From JADFRG01 sp964590515 (lineage in GTDB: Bacteria > Chloroflexota > Anaerolineae > Anaerolineales > E44-bin32): a stretch of 64,000 bases of DNA. The stretch lies in assembly GCA_964590515.1 (NCBI GenBank), contig CAZPZD010000002.1, forward strand, positions 40,087 through 104,086, read 5' to 3'. Under the pieces are notes generated by a model. That model ran no database searches, was not told the DNA's origin, and was given only the letters and a program-made list of their open reading frames with translations. The stretch's first letter is position 1. The number at the start of each line of letters is the position of its first letter. This document shows positions 38,601-46,506 of the stretch, piece by piece. The position numbers were made by a program, and so were the translations under genes.

Positions 38601-38693
38601 CGCCTGCTGGAACGTCAGCCCGGGTTTGGGGGCCGCCGGGCGAGTCCGAGTGCTGGTCTTCCGCTTTCGCCTGCTCGGCGTTCGGCTAGGAAT
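35652..38693 (-). CDS. glyQS: Fused glycyl-tRNA synthetase alpha-beta chain
   Basis: The protein charges tRNA-Gly with glycine. The first part is the catalytic alpha chain (MNPATFLRVLGPEPW, RFVEDRWEAPPLGAWGLGWEVW, GLERILMAVQ); after a basic linker near residue 330 the beta chain begins (SFVLELGTEELPVGDL) and runs to the anticodon-binding end. Most bacteria with this type encode the chains separately. The first ATG (38519) would remove a conserved N-terminal segment that is plainly encoded upstream (LTFQQAVSALERFWAKEGC and on to VGAGT). No ATG, GTG or TTG lies between that ATG and the upstream stop at 38711. An ATT at 38693 has AGGAGA 9 bases upstream and overlaps the recO stop by 8 bases; a CTG at 38618 begins the conserved part. 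I use the ATT tentatively. Confidence 0.85.
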   Translation of the reverse strand: MPSRTPSRRKRKTSTRTRPAAPKPGLTFQQAVSALERFWAKEGCLIWQPYYTQVGAGTMNPATFLRVLGPEPWRVAYVETTVRPDDARYGENPNRMGIYYQYQVILKPDPGNPQEIFLRSLEALGITPREHDIRFVEDRWEAPPLGAWGLGWEVWLDGLEITQFTYFQQAGGMSLDPVSVEITYGLERILMAVQRVGHFSEIRWDGRRSYGDLLLTAEQEHSKYFFESANVVRLKQMFSDFEQEAQLALEGGLVFPAYDYLLKCSHTFNVLDARGSIGVTERASYFGKMRGIARQVARAYLAERERQGFPWREPSKPRSHAAPVRGRPPSQPTSFVLELGTEELPVGDLTDAISQLEAKLPPLLEELRLAHRGIEILGTPRRLVVHVRGLAPRQSDRTRTLKGPPANRAFDADGKPTAAARGFAKSAGVPIRALQTQELEGGHYVVAEVTETGLAASDVLAEALPGLLASLQFDQPMRWDASGTAFARPIRWLLALHGSCLVSFEHAGLQSGRSTRGLRTSPKEQIRVRAPADYFDRLQRAGILLDRQRRQAAISRQILRLASAVKGKVVDDPELLEEVTNLVEDPVALRGGFDRSHLDLPREVLVSVMKVHQRYFPVESKGHLLPYFIAVGNGVGGRQVIHGHEQVIRARFADAAYFVARDLRLPLKDYVPRLETLTFQAELGSMLDKSRRIERLVERLADRFGLTTGERGTALQAARLCKADLATQMVKDMTSLQGAMGRYYALQSGEPQAVAEAILEHHLPRTTSDELPKSGPGVVLAVADRLDTLIGLFAIGVQPTGTRDPYALRRAALGVVQILTAQRQDFDLRIGLGWALEGLGRTASEQALPDCLDFISARQQRLLLGEGWPHEVIEAVLAEQGHNPYAAAQAVEALTAWVKRPDWPKILQAYARCVRITRDIPGLPSFSPDRIVEPATLQLHAAILAAEQQPRRTGSVVDFVAAFLPVVPAIDRFFKDVLVMTDERALRENRLALLRRVVILADGVADLSKLEGF

Positions 38694-39468
38694 AGACGCT
38701 TGTCTCCTTCAGTCGCCGCACCTGGCGCACGAAGCCAGGTACGTTCAACTCTCGTTCGAGCAAATAGCTGAAGTAGCTCTCCAGCAATCCGTCGAGTTCT
38801 TGCGCCACACTCGGGCTAAGTTTCGGTCGGGCGGCCTGCGGGTAGGAATTGCGTTGGGTGTGGCGAAGGACCTTTAGCGCCATAAGGGTCAGCGGCCGGG
38901 CCTGATCCCGCTGCGGTCCGCAGCTTGGACATAGCAACCCACCCTCCGATAGTGAAAAGAACTGATCCACGGGCCGGGCCGGGTTGGAGCAGCTTACGCA
39001 GCGGAACAGCTCCGGCCGATATCCCACCAGGTCCAGCAGCCAGATCTGGAAGTACCGCAGTGCGACCTCCGGGAGCGCCTCCCGATCGAGGCGGTCCAAG
39101 GTGTCGGCCGCCAGCCTGAATAGGCCGAGTGAGTCGCCCTCCTGGACGCCAAAATGATCGATCAGCTCGGCAACCCAGGCCGCCAGGCCGAGTCTCAGCA
39201 GGTCGGTGCGAATTTGAGGAAAGGTCCGGACCGCTTCGGCCTGGGTGATGATGTCCAGCTCCCGGCCGCGGGCCAGCAGCAGGTTGACCAAGGTGAACGG
39301 CTCGAGGTGACCCGCCTTCTTCGACCCCGGGCGGCGTACCCCCTTCGCCACCGCCCGCAGTTTCCCATGCTGGGGAGTGAACAGGGTCAGCAACCGATCG
39401 GCCTCGCCCAGATCCATCCGGCGAAGCACGATCGCATCCGTGCGATAGACTCGACCTCGCTCGGTCAC
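38686..39468 (-). CDS. recO: DNA repair protein RecO
   Basis: RecO helps load RecA on SSB-coated DNA in the RecFOR pathway. The protein begins with an OB fold (YRTDAIVLRRMDLGEADRLLTLFTP in part, then GKLRAVAKGVRRPGS), then a helical domain, and a zinc site with CVSCSNPARP and LLCPSCG. I use GTG 39468 because a TATAAT box ends 7 bases upstream; the ATG at 39477 overlaps that box and would add three residues. The glyQS start overlaps its end. Confidence 0.93.
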   Translation of the reverse strand: MTERGRVYRTDAIVLRRMDLGEADRLLTLFTPQHGKLRAVAKGVRRPGSKKAGHLEPFTLVNLLLARGRELDIITQAEAVRTFPQIRTDLLRLGLAAWVAELIDHFGVQEGDSLGLFRLAADTLDRLDREALPEVALRYFQIWLLDLVGYRPELFRCVSCSNPARPVDQFFSLSEGGLLCPSCGPQRDQARPLTLMALKVLRHTQRNSYPQAARPKLSPSVAQELDGLLESYFSYLLERELNVPGFVRQVRRLKETSVYS

Positions 39469-39475
39469 CCGGGGC

Positions 39476-39481
39476 ATTATA
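39476..39481 (-). promoter_or_regulatory. -10 box (TATAAT) of recO
   Basis: On the minus strand GGTATAATGCC lies 7 bases before the GTG start of recO. The ATG often chosen as start is part of this box. No strong -35 is seen. The gene may be leaderless and the promoter internal to the larger gene cluster. Confidence 0.5.
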
Positions 39482-39509
39482 CCAATCGGGTCGAATTGGG
39501 CTGCTAGGG

Positions 39510-39920
39510 TTAGGAGAGGACTAGATCTTGCGGTCCGAAGGCGTGGGGGAGGAGGTCGGCCAGGCGGGTCTTTCGGTGAATCTTCCCGGAAGCGTCGGCA
39601 ATGATGACCAGCAGCTCGCTGCCGAACTCGGAGAGCACCTGCCGGCAGGCGCCGCAGGGGGCCCCCCCATTCTCGGTGACGACCGCCAGGGCCTCGAACG
39701 CCCGCTCCCCGTCCGACACCGCCCGGAAGATCGCGCTCCGCTCGGCGCACATCGCGGTGGGATAAGCTGCATTCTCGACGTTGGCCCCCTCATAGATTTG
39801 ACCCGAACGACCCAGCACGGCAGCCCCGACTGGATAATTCGAGTATGGGGCGTACGCCCTCCGCCGGACGGTTTGAGCGCGCACTACCAGCTCAGCGATC
39901 GCCGCGTCGCTCGGCTCCAT
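39510..39920 (-). CDS. cdd: Cytidine deaminase
   Basis: This 136-residue zinc enzyme converts cytidine and deoxycytidine to uridine forms. Key motifs are YAPYSNYPVGAAVLG, the zinc and proton-transfer residues in MCAERSAIF (CAE), and PCGACRQVLSEF with two more zinc Cys. The start at ATG 39920 lies 29 bases inside the end of the CBS-domain gene; the longer frame is antisense-like noise. Confidence 0.95.
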   Translation of the reverse strand: MEPSDAAIAELVVRAQTVRRRAYAPYSNYPVGAAVLGRSGQIYEGANVENAAYPTAMCAERSAIFRAVSDGERAFEALAVVTENGGAPCGACRQVLSEFGSELLVIIADASGKIHRKTRLADLLPHAFGPQDLVLS

Positions 39921-41217
39921 CCTGCCTTCCCTGTCCGTTGCCGCGAGCCTCGAGTACCGGTCCAACCGACAACTTGCGGGCCCGTACTCTTCGGATTCGA
40001 CGCCGGACCACTTGATCCACCACCAGTTCCAATCCGCCTGACTCGAGCTTGTCGCCCGGAGAAGGAACCCGCCCAAGCTCACTATAGATGAATCCGCCCA
40101 AAGTCTCGTCGGCCTGTTTTGGCAAGTCCGACCCGGCGATCTCGTTGACGTCGTCCAGATCGATGCCTCCGCTGAAGATGTACTCTCCGTCTTCCAACTG
40201 GCGGAAGCTGGCCTCCTCGGCGAAATCATATTCGTCCCGGATCTCGCCGATAATCTCCTCCACAATATCTTCGAGCGTGACCAATCCGGCCGTGCCGCCG
40301 TACTCGTCCACCACGACTGCCATATGTACTCGGCGCGATTGCAATTCCTCGAGCAGTTCATCCACCTTCTTGGCTTCTGGCACGAAGTAGGCTTCTCGCT
40401 TGAGTTGCCCGACCGTCCGTCCGTGCTCGCCTTCCTGCCAGGCTCCGAGCAAGTCCTTGACGAAGACCAATCCGATCACATCATCAATCGTAACCCGATA
40501 CACCGGTGCTCGAGAGTAGCCAGTCTCCAGCAGCCGGTCGGTCGCCTCCGACAGGGTGGTCTGCTCCTCGAAGGCCAGCATGTCAATCCGGGGCACCATC
40601 ACCTCGCGGGCCAGGGTGTCATCCAATTGAAAGATGGAATAGATCATGGCCTTCTCGACTTGCTCGATGGAGCCGCCTTCCTCACCCGCGTCCACCATCG
40701 TCATGATCTCTTCCTCGGTCACGACCAGCTGACCTGCCCGTCTCGGCACACCGGCCAGCGCTTCTACCAGCCGGAAAATAAGCCGACCCAGCGGCGCCAG
40801 TCCGCCTACTACCAGCGCGGCCACCGGCGCCAACCTGGCGGCCCAGCGCTCCGGCTCCTGTCTGACCAAGTTCTCGGCCAGTAGCTCGATCAAACTCATC
40901 GCCAGCCCAATCCCAGCCAGCGAGATTGCCAAGACTGCCAGCCGGAGACCGGCGGCCGCCAGAGCAACCAAGATCACCGCCGAGAGGCCGACCATCAAGG
41001 ATCGCACAACGGCAAACGCCAGCCGCATCGACATGAGATACCGGCTAGATTCAGCGCCGAGCCGGGCTGCCAACCCCGCGCCGGAGATGCCCTCCTGCGC
41101 CAGCCGTTGCAGCTCGGCCGGTCGGCTGTGCACCAGCGCGCTGCGGGTGCTGGCGAGGATGGCCTCCAGAATTACAACCGCCAGCAGGATCGGCAATCCG
41201 ATCAGTGGGTCAGCCAT
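39892..41217 (-). CDS. CBS-domain CorC/HlyC-type membrane protein
   Basis: This 441-residue protein has an N-terminal DUF21 (CNNM) region with hydrophobic helices, an EEEIMTMVDAGEEGGSIEQ linker, two CBS domains (REVMVPRIDMLAF onward, and VVVDEYGGTAGLVTLEDIVEEIIGEI in the second), and a C-terminal transporter-associated CorC_HlyC domain. Such proteins are linked to magnesium or other cation efflux and were formerly named hemolysins. It overlaps glmU by 8 bases and cdd by 29. Confidence 0.9.
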   Translation of the reverse strand: MADPLIGLPILLAVVILEAILASTRSALVHSRPAELQRLAQEGISGAGLAARLGAESSRYLMSMRLAFAVVRSLMVGLSAVILVALAAAGLRLAVLAISLAGIGLAMSLIELLAENLVRQEPERWAARLAPVAALVVGGLAPLGRLIFRLVEALAGVPRRAGQLVVTEEEIMTMVDAGEEGGSIEQVEKAMIYSIFQLDDTLAREVMVPRIDMLAFEEQTTLSEATDRLLETGYSRAPVYRVTIDDVIGLVFVKDLLGAWQEGEHGRTVGQLKREAYFVPEAKKVDELLEELQSRRVHMAVVVDEYGGTAGLVTLEDIVEEIIGEIRDEYDFAEEASFRQLEDGEYIFSGGIDLDDVNEIAGSDLPKQADETLGGFIYSELGRVPSPGDKLESGGLELVVDQVVRRRIRRVRARKLSVGPVLEARGNGQGRQDGAERRGDR

Positions 41218-42562
41218 TGGGCAGCAACTTGCGGATCACGCGGGCGGGAACCCCGGCCGCCAGGGTATGGGCCGGGACGTCTTTGGTCACGACCGCTCCG
41301 GCTCCGGTCCGAGCGCCGCTCCCGATTGTGACCGGCGCCACCAACATCGTGTCACTGCCGATAAATGCTCCCGCTCCAATCGTCGTCGGGTGCTTGTGCT
41401 CCCCATCAAAGTTGCAGGTGATGGTACCCGCGCCGATGTTGACGCCCTCACCGATCGTCGCGTCCCCCAGGTACGAGAAGTGGCCCACCTTGACTCCGGG
41501 ACCCAGGGTGCTGTTCTTGATTTCGCCAAAGTTGCCGACGTGGACTCCAAGACCCAGCCGGGTCCCGCGGCGCAAACGGGCAAACGGCCCGACCTCATCG
41601 TCCCCTTCTAAGATCGCCCCTTCCAGGACCGAGGCTTCGATCCGGCAACCATCTCCGACCTGGGTATCGCGCAGGATGGAATTCGGTCCAACCTGGCAGC
41701 CAGATCCAATGACCGTGTCGCCCTGGAGATGGGTCCCAGGCAGCAGCAGCGTGTCGGGGCCGACTCTGACTCCGGCATCAATGTAGGTGGTGGCGGGATC
41801 CAGCATTCGCACCCCGCTGCCCATCAGCTCGCGGTTGATCCGGCGGCGGATCGCCCCCTCGGCGGCCGCCAGGTGCTCCAGAGTATTGATCCCGATGGCC
41901 TCATCAGGGTCTTCCAGTTTCAGCTCGCCAATTGGCGACCCACCGGCATTCGCCAGCCCCACCAGGTCGGTCAGGTAGTACTCCCCCTTTGGGGATTTGG
42001 AGATTCTGGGAAGCTGCTGCCAGAGCCATTCGGCCCGAAAGCAGTATGCGCCGAGATTGAGCTCGGTGAGGGCGAGTTGCTCGGGGCTGGCTTCCGCTTC
42101 TTCTACGATGCCAATAATGCGGCCCGAGGCATCGCGGGCGATGCGCCCGAAACCGCGCGGCTGCTGACTCTCGGCAATCAGTAACGTCAGCGGACCGGAG
42201 TTGGCTTGCTGCGCCCGGACGAGCAGCTTCAAACTGGCTGCGGTTAGCAGGGGCATGTCTGCATTCGTGACGATCAGCAGCTCAGAATTCCCGTTCAGGG
42301 CTATCGCCGCCTGGGAAACTGCGTCGCCGGTACCCAGCGGTTCGGCTTGGACAATGAACAGGGCCTCGCCGCCGGCGGCCGTTCTCAGCTGATCTGCTTC
42401 AGACGGAATGACGACAGTGGGTGCCTCGCCGACTGCCACCCGGCAGGCCTCGACTGACCAGCGGATCAGCGGCCACCCGCCCAGCGGCTGGAGCATCTTC
42501 GGCACGCCGGACTTCATTCGGGTCCCCCGCCCGGCCGCCAGGATCAGAGCTTTAGTAACCAT
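41210..42562 (-). CDS. glmU: Bifunctional UDP-N-acetylglucosamine pyrophosphorylase / glucosamine-1-phosphate N-acetyltransferase
   Basis: This cytoplasmic enzyme makes UDP-GlcNAc for peptidoglycan. The N-terminal uridyltransferase has LAAGRGTRMKS and GTGDAVSQA; the C-terminal half is a left-handed beta-helix of hexapeptide repeats with the acetyltransferase signature VNIGAGTITCNFDGEHKH and GAFIGSDTMLVAPVTIG. The 450-residue length fits the bifunctional form. I start at ATG 42562; a GTG at 42571 adds three codons. Confidence 0.95.
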   Translation of the reverse strand: MVTKALILAAGRGTRMKSGVPKMLQPLGGWPLIRWSVEACRVAVGEAPTVVIPSEADQLRTAAGGEALFIVQAEPLGTGDAVSQAAIALNGNSELLIVTNADMPLLTAASLKLLVRAQQANSGPLTLLIAESQQPRGFGRIARDASGRIIGIVEEAEASPEQLALTELNLGAYCFRAEWLWQQLPRISKSPKGEYYLTDLVGLANAGGSPIGELKLEDPDEAIGINTLEHLAAAEGAIRRRINRELMGSGVRMLDPATTYIDAGVRVGPDTLLLPGTHLQGDTVIGSGCQVGPNSILRDTQVGDGCRIEASVLEGAILEGDDEVGPFARLRRGTRLGLGVHVGNFGEIKNSTLGPGVKVGHFSYLGDATIGEGVNIGAGTITCNFDGEHKHPTTIGAGAFIGSDTMLVAPVTIGSGARTGAGAVVTKDVPAHTLAAGVPARVIRKLLPNG

Positions 42563-42678
42563 CAGTGACACCGGCTGATTCCAGCGGAATTACCCAATAC
42601 GGGTCTTGGCGGAGAACTCCGGGGACATCGAGTCTGGATCGTCGTCGGACATGGAGAATTGCGAGCTTAGTACACAGG

Positions 42679-42749
42679 CTGGGGCGCCAGGATTCGAACC
42701 TGGATCCTCGGATCCAAAGTCCGGTGTGCTACCGTTGCACCACGCCCCA
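42679..42749 (-). tRNA. tRNA-Gln (anticodon TTG)
   Basis: On the minus strand the 7-bp acceptor stem TGGGGCG/CGCCCCA, D arm (GTGC/GCAC), anticodon loop CTTTGGA and T arm (CCAGG-TTCGAAT-CCTGG) fold correctly. The anticodon TTG and U1-A72 pair plus G73 are typical of tRNA-Gln. The CCA end is not encoded. Position 27-43 is a C-A mismatch. Confidence 0.95.
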
Positions 42750-42763
42750 AGGGACAGGGGGCC

Positions 42764-42769
42764 ATTGTA
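42764..42769 (-). promoter_or_regulatory. -10 box (TACAAT) of tRNA-Gln
   Basis: On the minus strand GATACAATGG ends 14 bases before the tRNA 5' end, a fitting place for its promoter. The -35 match is poor. Confidence 0.45.
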
Positions 42770-42804
42770 TCATCCCAGCCCCTTGGAGCCGTGAAGTGGG
42801 GGGG

Positions 42805-43845
42805 TTACTTTTCGGAGGACTTGGGAAAGAGGCCCCGGCGGCGGGCTTCGTCGTAGCTCAGCGTGCTCTCATCGATGGGTCCGGTGTCGCCAGTCTTCTC
42901 GGAGGCCGCATCCCAGTACTTTTCGGCGTCCTGCTTGTTGACGGTGCCGGCCACTGACTCCAGGTCGGGAGGTTGCAAGTCCTTAGTGGGTGTCTCCTTC
43001 GGCGGCGGCACCCGTTTCTTCTCACCGGGAGATCCCCCTCTTGAGCCCTTCATGCTCACCTCCCCCACACTGTACAGCCCAGCGACTAGATCACTAGCAG
43101 CTTGCCGACTGTACTGTAACACGGCTCCAATCTGCTTCACGCCTTTCATGGCTTCGAACACGATCGCCAGGGCATGATCGGTTCCGGCACTGGTCAGGTA
43201 CACGTCGTAGCGCTCTCCATCAAAGTACATGAAGTTTGTGGGGGACTTGGACTTCAAAAACTCACTGATCTTCAATCCGGCGGCCAAGGCCGACATCAGC
43301 GCTGGAATTGCCGAACGCAGGTCCACCGCATCGATCTGGCCGGCTTCGACCACGATCCCGCCTCGCTGATCCAGCAGGAAGGTAGCCTCGGCGCCAAGTT
43401 CCCGCTGCATGGCCATGAGCCACTCGGCGACAAACTCGCGCTCCGACTCGGCGGCCTCTGCTCCGTTCCCGCTTGCCAGGCTCAGCCCTCTGCTGACCGC
43501 CTCCAGGAAGTGGCTGGTCCGAATGGGTTTGTTCAAGAAGGCAATCACGCCCAGCTCGGCGGCCCGCCGGCGGGCCTCCTCGGTTGGCCGCCCGGTGACC
43601 ACGATTGCCCGAGCGTCCGGATTCGCCTTGCGCACTCGCTCCAGCAGCTCGAGTCCGGACATCCCCGGCAAATTCAGGTCGGTCACCAACAAATCGATGC
43701 CTCCCCGATGGACCTCCAACAGCGCTTCCTCTCCGGAGGGAGCCTCAATGATCGTCGTGCGCTGACCGGAGAGCAAGAGGCTGGAGCGCAGGGTGTTGCT
43801 CACCTGGTGATCGGTATCGACGATCAGGATCCGAGGCGTGGGCAT
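42805..43845 (-). CDS. Receiver-domain protein with Roadblock/LC7-like domain
   Basis: This 346-residue protein starts with a response-regulator receiver domain (ILIVDTDHQ, phospho-acceptor Asp in LLVTDLNLPGMSG, VVTGRP, and Lys in AFLNKPIRT). Residues about 145-245 resemble a Roadblock/LC7 fold (FLLDQRGGIVVEAG and FDGERYDVYLTSAG), a module that usually binds small GTPases. The C-terminal 90 residues are charged and low in complexity. There is no DNA-binding domain. The start is an ATG 6 bases after TAGAAT, so the mRNA may be leaderless. No histidine kinase is adjacent. Confidence 0.8.
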   Translation of the reverse strand: MPTPRILIVDTDHQVSNTLRSSLLLSGQRTTIIEAPSGEEALLEVHRGGIDLLVTDLNLPGMSGLELLERVRKANPDARAIVVTGRPTEEARRRAAELGVIAFLNKPIRTSHFLEAVSRGLSLASGNGAEAAESEREFVAEWLMAMQRELGAEATFLLDQRGGIVVEAGQIDAVDLRSAIPALMSALAAGLKISEFLKSKSPTNFMYFDGERYDVYLTSAGTDHALAIVFEAMKGVKQIGAVLQYSRQAASDLVAGLYSVGEVSMKGSRGGSPGEKKRVPPPKETPTKDLQPPDLESVAGTVNKQDAEKYWDAASEKTGDTGPIDESTLSYDEARRRGLFPKSSEK

Positions 43846-43851
43846 AGCCGG

Positions 43852-43857
43852 ATTCTA
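43852..43857 (-). promoter_or_regulatory. -10 box (TAGAAT) of the receiver-Roadblock gene
   Basis: On the minus strand GCTAGAATCC lies 6 bases before the ATG. A TTGCCT at 43874-43879 gives a possible -35 at a 16-base spacing. Confidence 0.5.
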
Positions 43858-43914
43858 GCAAAACGGAGGTTTGAGGCAATTGCCCGCATGTCCCAGGGGC
43901 GGGCCCCCGGCCGG

Positions 43915-44907
43915 TCAGCGGGCCCGCAGTCTCGGATTGGTCACTTCGTCTAAGGTGTGCCCAATCAAATAGAAACCGCCGCAGAACAGCATTATCGCCA
44001 GCGCCGGTGGAACGATCACGAACCATTCGTCCAGGAGATCGAACCCGCTCATGTTGTCTTCCAGGGCCAGCCAGATCATCATCCCCCAGCTGGTGCGGAG
44101 ATTGGTCCTGTGCAGGAAAGACATCAGGGCTTCGATCAATACCGAGCCGGTGACGATGAACATGATGTTCACCGAGAGCAGCGAGATCAGATTGGGCAGA
44201 ATGTGGGTCCGGATCAGGCGCCAGCCGCCGCCGCCGGCCACCCGGCCTGCTTCTACGAATTGCTTCGATTTGATGGAAAGGGCCTGAGCCTTGACCAGCA
44301 ACGCCAGCGAACCGGCTCCGGCAAAGACCCCGAAGATTACTCCAAGCTGCAGCCAGTTCATTTCGAAGATTAGTCCGACGATCAATAACACAACCGCCGG
44401 GGGCAGCAAGATGAACGCGTCGGCCAGTGTCATCAGGATCGTGTCGAGCTTACCCTCGAAATAGGCCGCCGACACACCGATCGTTGTCGCCAGCAGCGAG
44501 CCGACCACGGCAGCCGAAAGACCGACCCCAAAAGAGGTCCGAGTCGAGTACACCAGCCGGCTCAGGACATCTCGGCCCAGGGGATCGGTTCCCAGGAGAT
44601 GCTTGGAGGACGGGCCGGCCGGGTGGGGAAAGATCTGGATGTCGTAGCCGAGCTCCGGATCGTAGATTTGATCCTGCCAAACGGTTGCCATGAGCAGCGG
44701 CTGCCCGAGGGCGAACAGCCCGAATAGACTGATGCTTGCCAACCCAAGCACCCCCAGCGGCTTTCCCAGAAAGAGCCGCGCTTCTCGCCGCCAGCCCTTC
44801 AGGCGGCGCCGGATCAAAGCCAATCGAAGGCGGGTCCAGCCGCGCAGGCCGCGCTCGTAGGCCACCTGCGGATTGAGCAGCCCGGGTACCGGGTTGGCTC
44901 TACCCAT
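43915..44907 (-). CDS. Peptide/nickel ABC transporter permease, DppC/OppC type (second pair)
   Basis: This 330-residue inner-membrane permease has an N-terminal helix preceded by a basic stretch, the DppC-family block LLGTDPLGRDVLSRLVYSTRTS (in part), five further helices, and the EAA loop EAGRVAGGGGWRLIRTHILPN that contacts the ATPase. The ending DEVTNPRLRAR matches that of the other OppC-type gene (DEVVNPRLRQR). It starts right after the stop of its OppB-type partner. Confidence 0.9.
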   Translation of the reverse strand: MGRANPVPGLLNPQVAYERGLRGWTRLRLALIRRRLKGWRREARLFLGKPLGVLGLASISLFGLFALGQPLLMATVWQDQIYDPELGYDIQIFPHPAGPSSKHLLGTDPLGRDVLSRLVYSTRTSFGVGLSAAVVGSLLATTIGVSAAYFEGKLDTILMTLADAFILLPPAVVLLIVGLIFEMNWLQLGVIFGVFAGAGSLALLVKAQALSIKSKQFVEAGRVAGGGGWRLIRTHILPNLISLLSVNIMFIVTGSVLIEALMSFLHRTNLRTSWGMMIWLALEDNMSGFDLLDEWFVIVPPALAIMLFCGGFYLIGHTLDEVTNPRLRAR

Positions 44908-46434
44908 CTATCCGGCTCCGGTCCGGGTCATGATCCGCAGCCGGGGATCGGACCAGGCAGTCACCACATCCAAAGCGAGATGAGCTAGCAGGATTCCCAC
45001 CCCAACCAGCGAGAGCACACCCAGCACGACCGGAAAGTCGATTTGGTTTGCGGCCTCGACCAAGCGCATTCCGACCCCCTCCAAGTGGAAGGCATACTCG
45101 AGGAAGAAGCTGCCTGCAATCACGAATGGCAGGTGCACGATAAATCGAGTGAGGACGGGCAGGGTGGCGACCTTCGCCACGTGGCGGTCCCGCACCCGCG
45201 CATCGGAGTATCCCATTGCCTTCACCAGGGTGACATAACCCTCATCCATGACTTCGGCCATGGTGGCCCTCATGATCAGCATGGTTTCACCGAACGAGAG
45301 CAAGATCAGGGTCGCCATTGGAATGACCATGTGGTTGAGGATGTCCAATGCCAGGGTGCCGTTCCCGGAAATGATCCAGGGCAGCCCGAGCAGGACGAAA
45401 ATGAGCCCTCCGACCAACACCCGTACCCGCGACCGATTCCATCGCATCCCCCGGGTAACCCGCCAGAGAACCAAGTAGGCGAGCACTGCCGCGCCCGCGG
45501 TCTGCAGAATTCCCACCAGCATCTGATTGAAATCGGCTTCGACCCCGACCCAAGCGAGTGGATTCCTCAGCCGATCCACCGGAAACCAACGTAGATTGAC
45601 CGCGAAAATCGCCACCATGATGAAGGCCAACCAGGGGGGAAACGCGGTGTAGAACGCGGTTCCACCCAAAGTCGCGGCCCAGTCCACCCAGCTGCGGCGG
45701 CGCCAGGCAACTCGCTTGCCAAGCCACAAACCAAACAACAGGCCGAGGGTGGTCCCAGGCAGCAAGAGCAACAGAGTGGTCGGCAGTCGGGCCTTGAGGA
45801 TCTCGATCACCTTACCGCCATCGGGACCCAGCGACTCTCCCAGATCTCCGCTAAAGAAGGCAACCAGCCACTTGAAAAACCGCTGCATCACCGAGATTTC
45901 CAGGGGCCGAATCGCCTCTACCCCTTGTTCGTAAGAGATCGGGCCGCTCAGCGCGGCCGCAGAATCGCCCTCTGAGCCGGGAAGGGCTGGCTGGGAGGCT
46001 GTCTCCGGCGGAGAGCTCTCGGCCGGGGATGTCTCGCCTTCGGCCGGGGCTGACTCGACGGCCGGCGGCTGGCTGGCTGCCTGCTGCAGCGCGAAGTTCT
46101 CCTCCATTACTGCCGCCTCGTCCAACAGGGCGACCATCTCTAGGGACCCGGACTCCCGCAGCTGCGCGAATGGATCGCCGGATGAGCTCGGTGGTGCGAC
46201 AGGTTGAGCCGATTGCTGTGGCTCGCCGCTCTCCGGTGCCGGCCCAGCTGGCGATTGTCCAATGACTTGCGCCATCAGTTCGCCTTCCGAGAGACCGGCG
46301 TGAGCTGCGGGGAGGGCCTGGATGAGCGCGAAGAGAATACCTTGGAAGAGCACCAGGCTGACCAGCGCCCGAGCGAGCCGGCCACCCGTGTATCGCAACA
46401 TTCCTTTCGGGAACAAGGAAGGTAAGCGGGTCAT
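44908..46434 (-). CDS. Peptide/nickel ABC transporter permease, DppB/OppB type, with long Pro/Ser/Glu-rich insertion
   Basis: This 508-residue protein has the normal first helix (ALVSLVLFQGILFALIQALP), then about 150 residues rich in Pro, Ser, Glu, Gln and Ala, then QRFFKWLVAFFSGDLGESLG and the usual five helices with EAA loop (VKAMGYSDARVRDRHVAKVATLP). OppB proteins are usually near 310-340 residues, so the insertion is notable. By topology it should lie on the outer face. It follows the ATPase gene by 72 bases. Confidence 0.88.
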   Translation of the reverse strand: MTRLPSLFPKGMLRYTGGRLARALVSLVLFQGILFALIQALPAAHAGLSEGELMAQVIGQSPAGPAPESGEPQQSAQPVAPPSSSGDPFAQLRESGSLEMVALLDEAAVMEENFALQQAASQPPAVESAPAEGETSPAESSPPETASQPALPGSEGDSAAALSGPISYEQGVEAIRPLEISVMQRFFKWLVAFFSGDLGESLGPDGGKVIEILKARLPTTLLLLLPGTTLGLLFGLWLGKRVAWRRRSWVDWAATLGGTAFYTAFPPWLAFIMVAIFAVNLRWFPVDRLRNPLAWVGVEADFNQMLVGILQTAGAAVLAYLVLWRVTRGMRWNRSRVRVLVGGLIFVLLGLPWIISGNGTLALDILNHMVIPMATLILLSFGETMLIMRATMAEVMDEGYVTLVKAMGYSDARVRDRHVAKVATLPVLTRFIVHLPFVIAGSFFLEYAFHLEGVGMRLVEAANQIDFPVVLGVLSLVGVGILLAHLALDVVTAWSDPRLRIMTRTGAG

Positions 46435-46506
46435 ATTACGGTGGGAATGGTGAGACCGAAGATAGGGCCGGACCGATCCAAGTCAGACCGTGGACCAGCC
46501 GCCAGG

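Noticed and set aside
39477..39750. 91-residue N-terminal extension of RecO
   Set aside because: It is Arg/Gly/Pro-rich, overlaps cdd in another frame, and RecO proteins begin at the OB fold.
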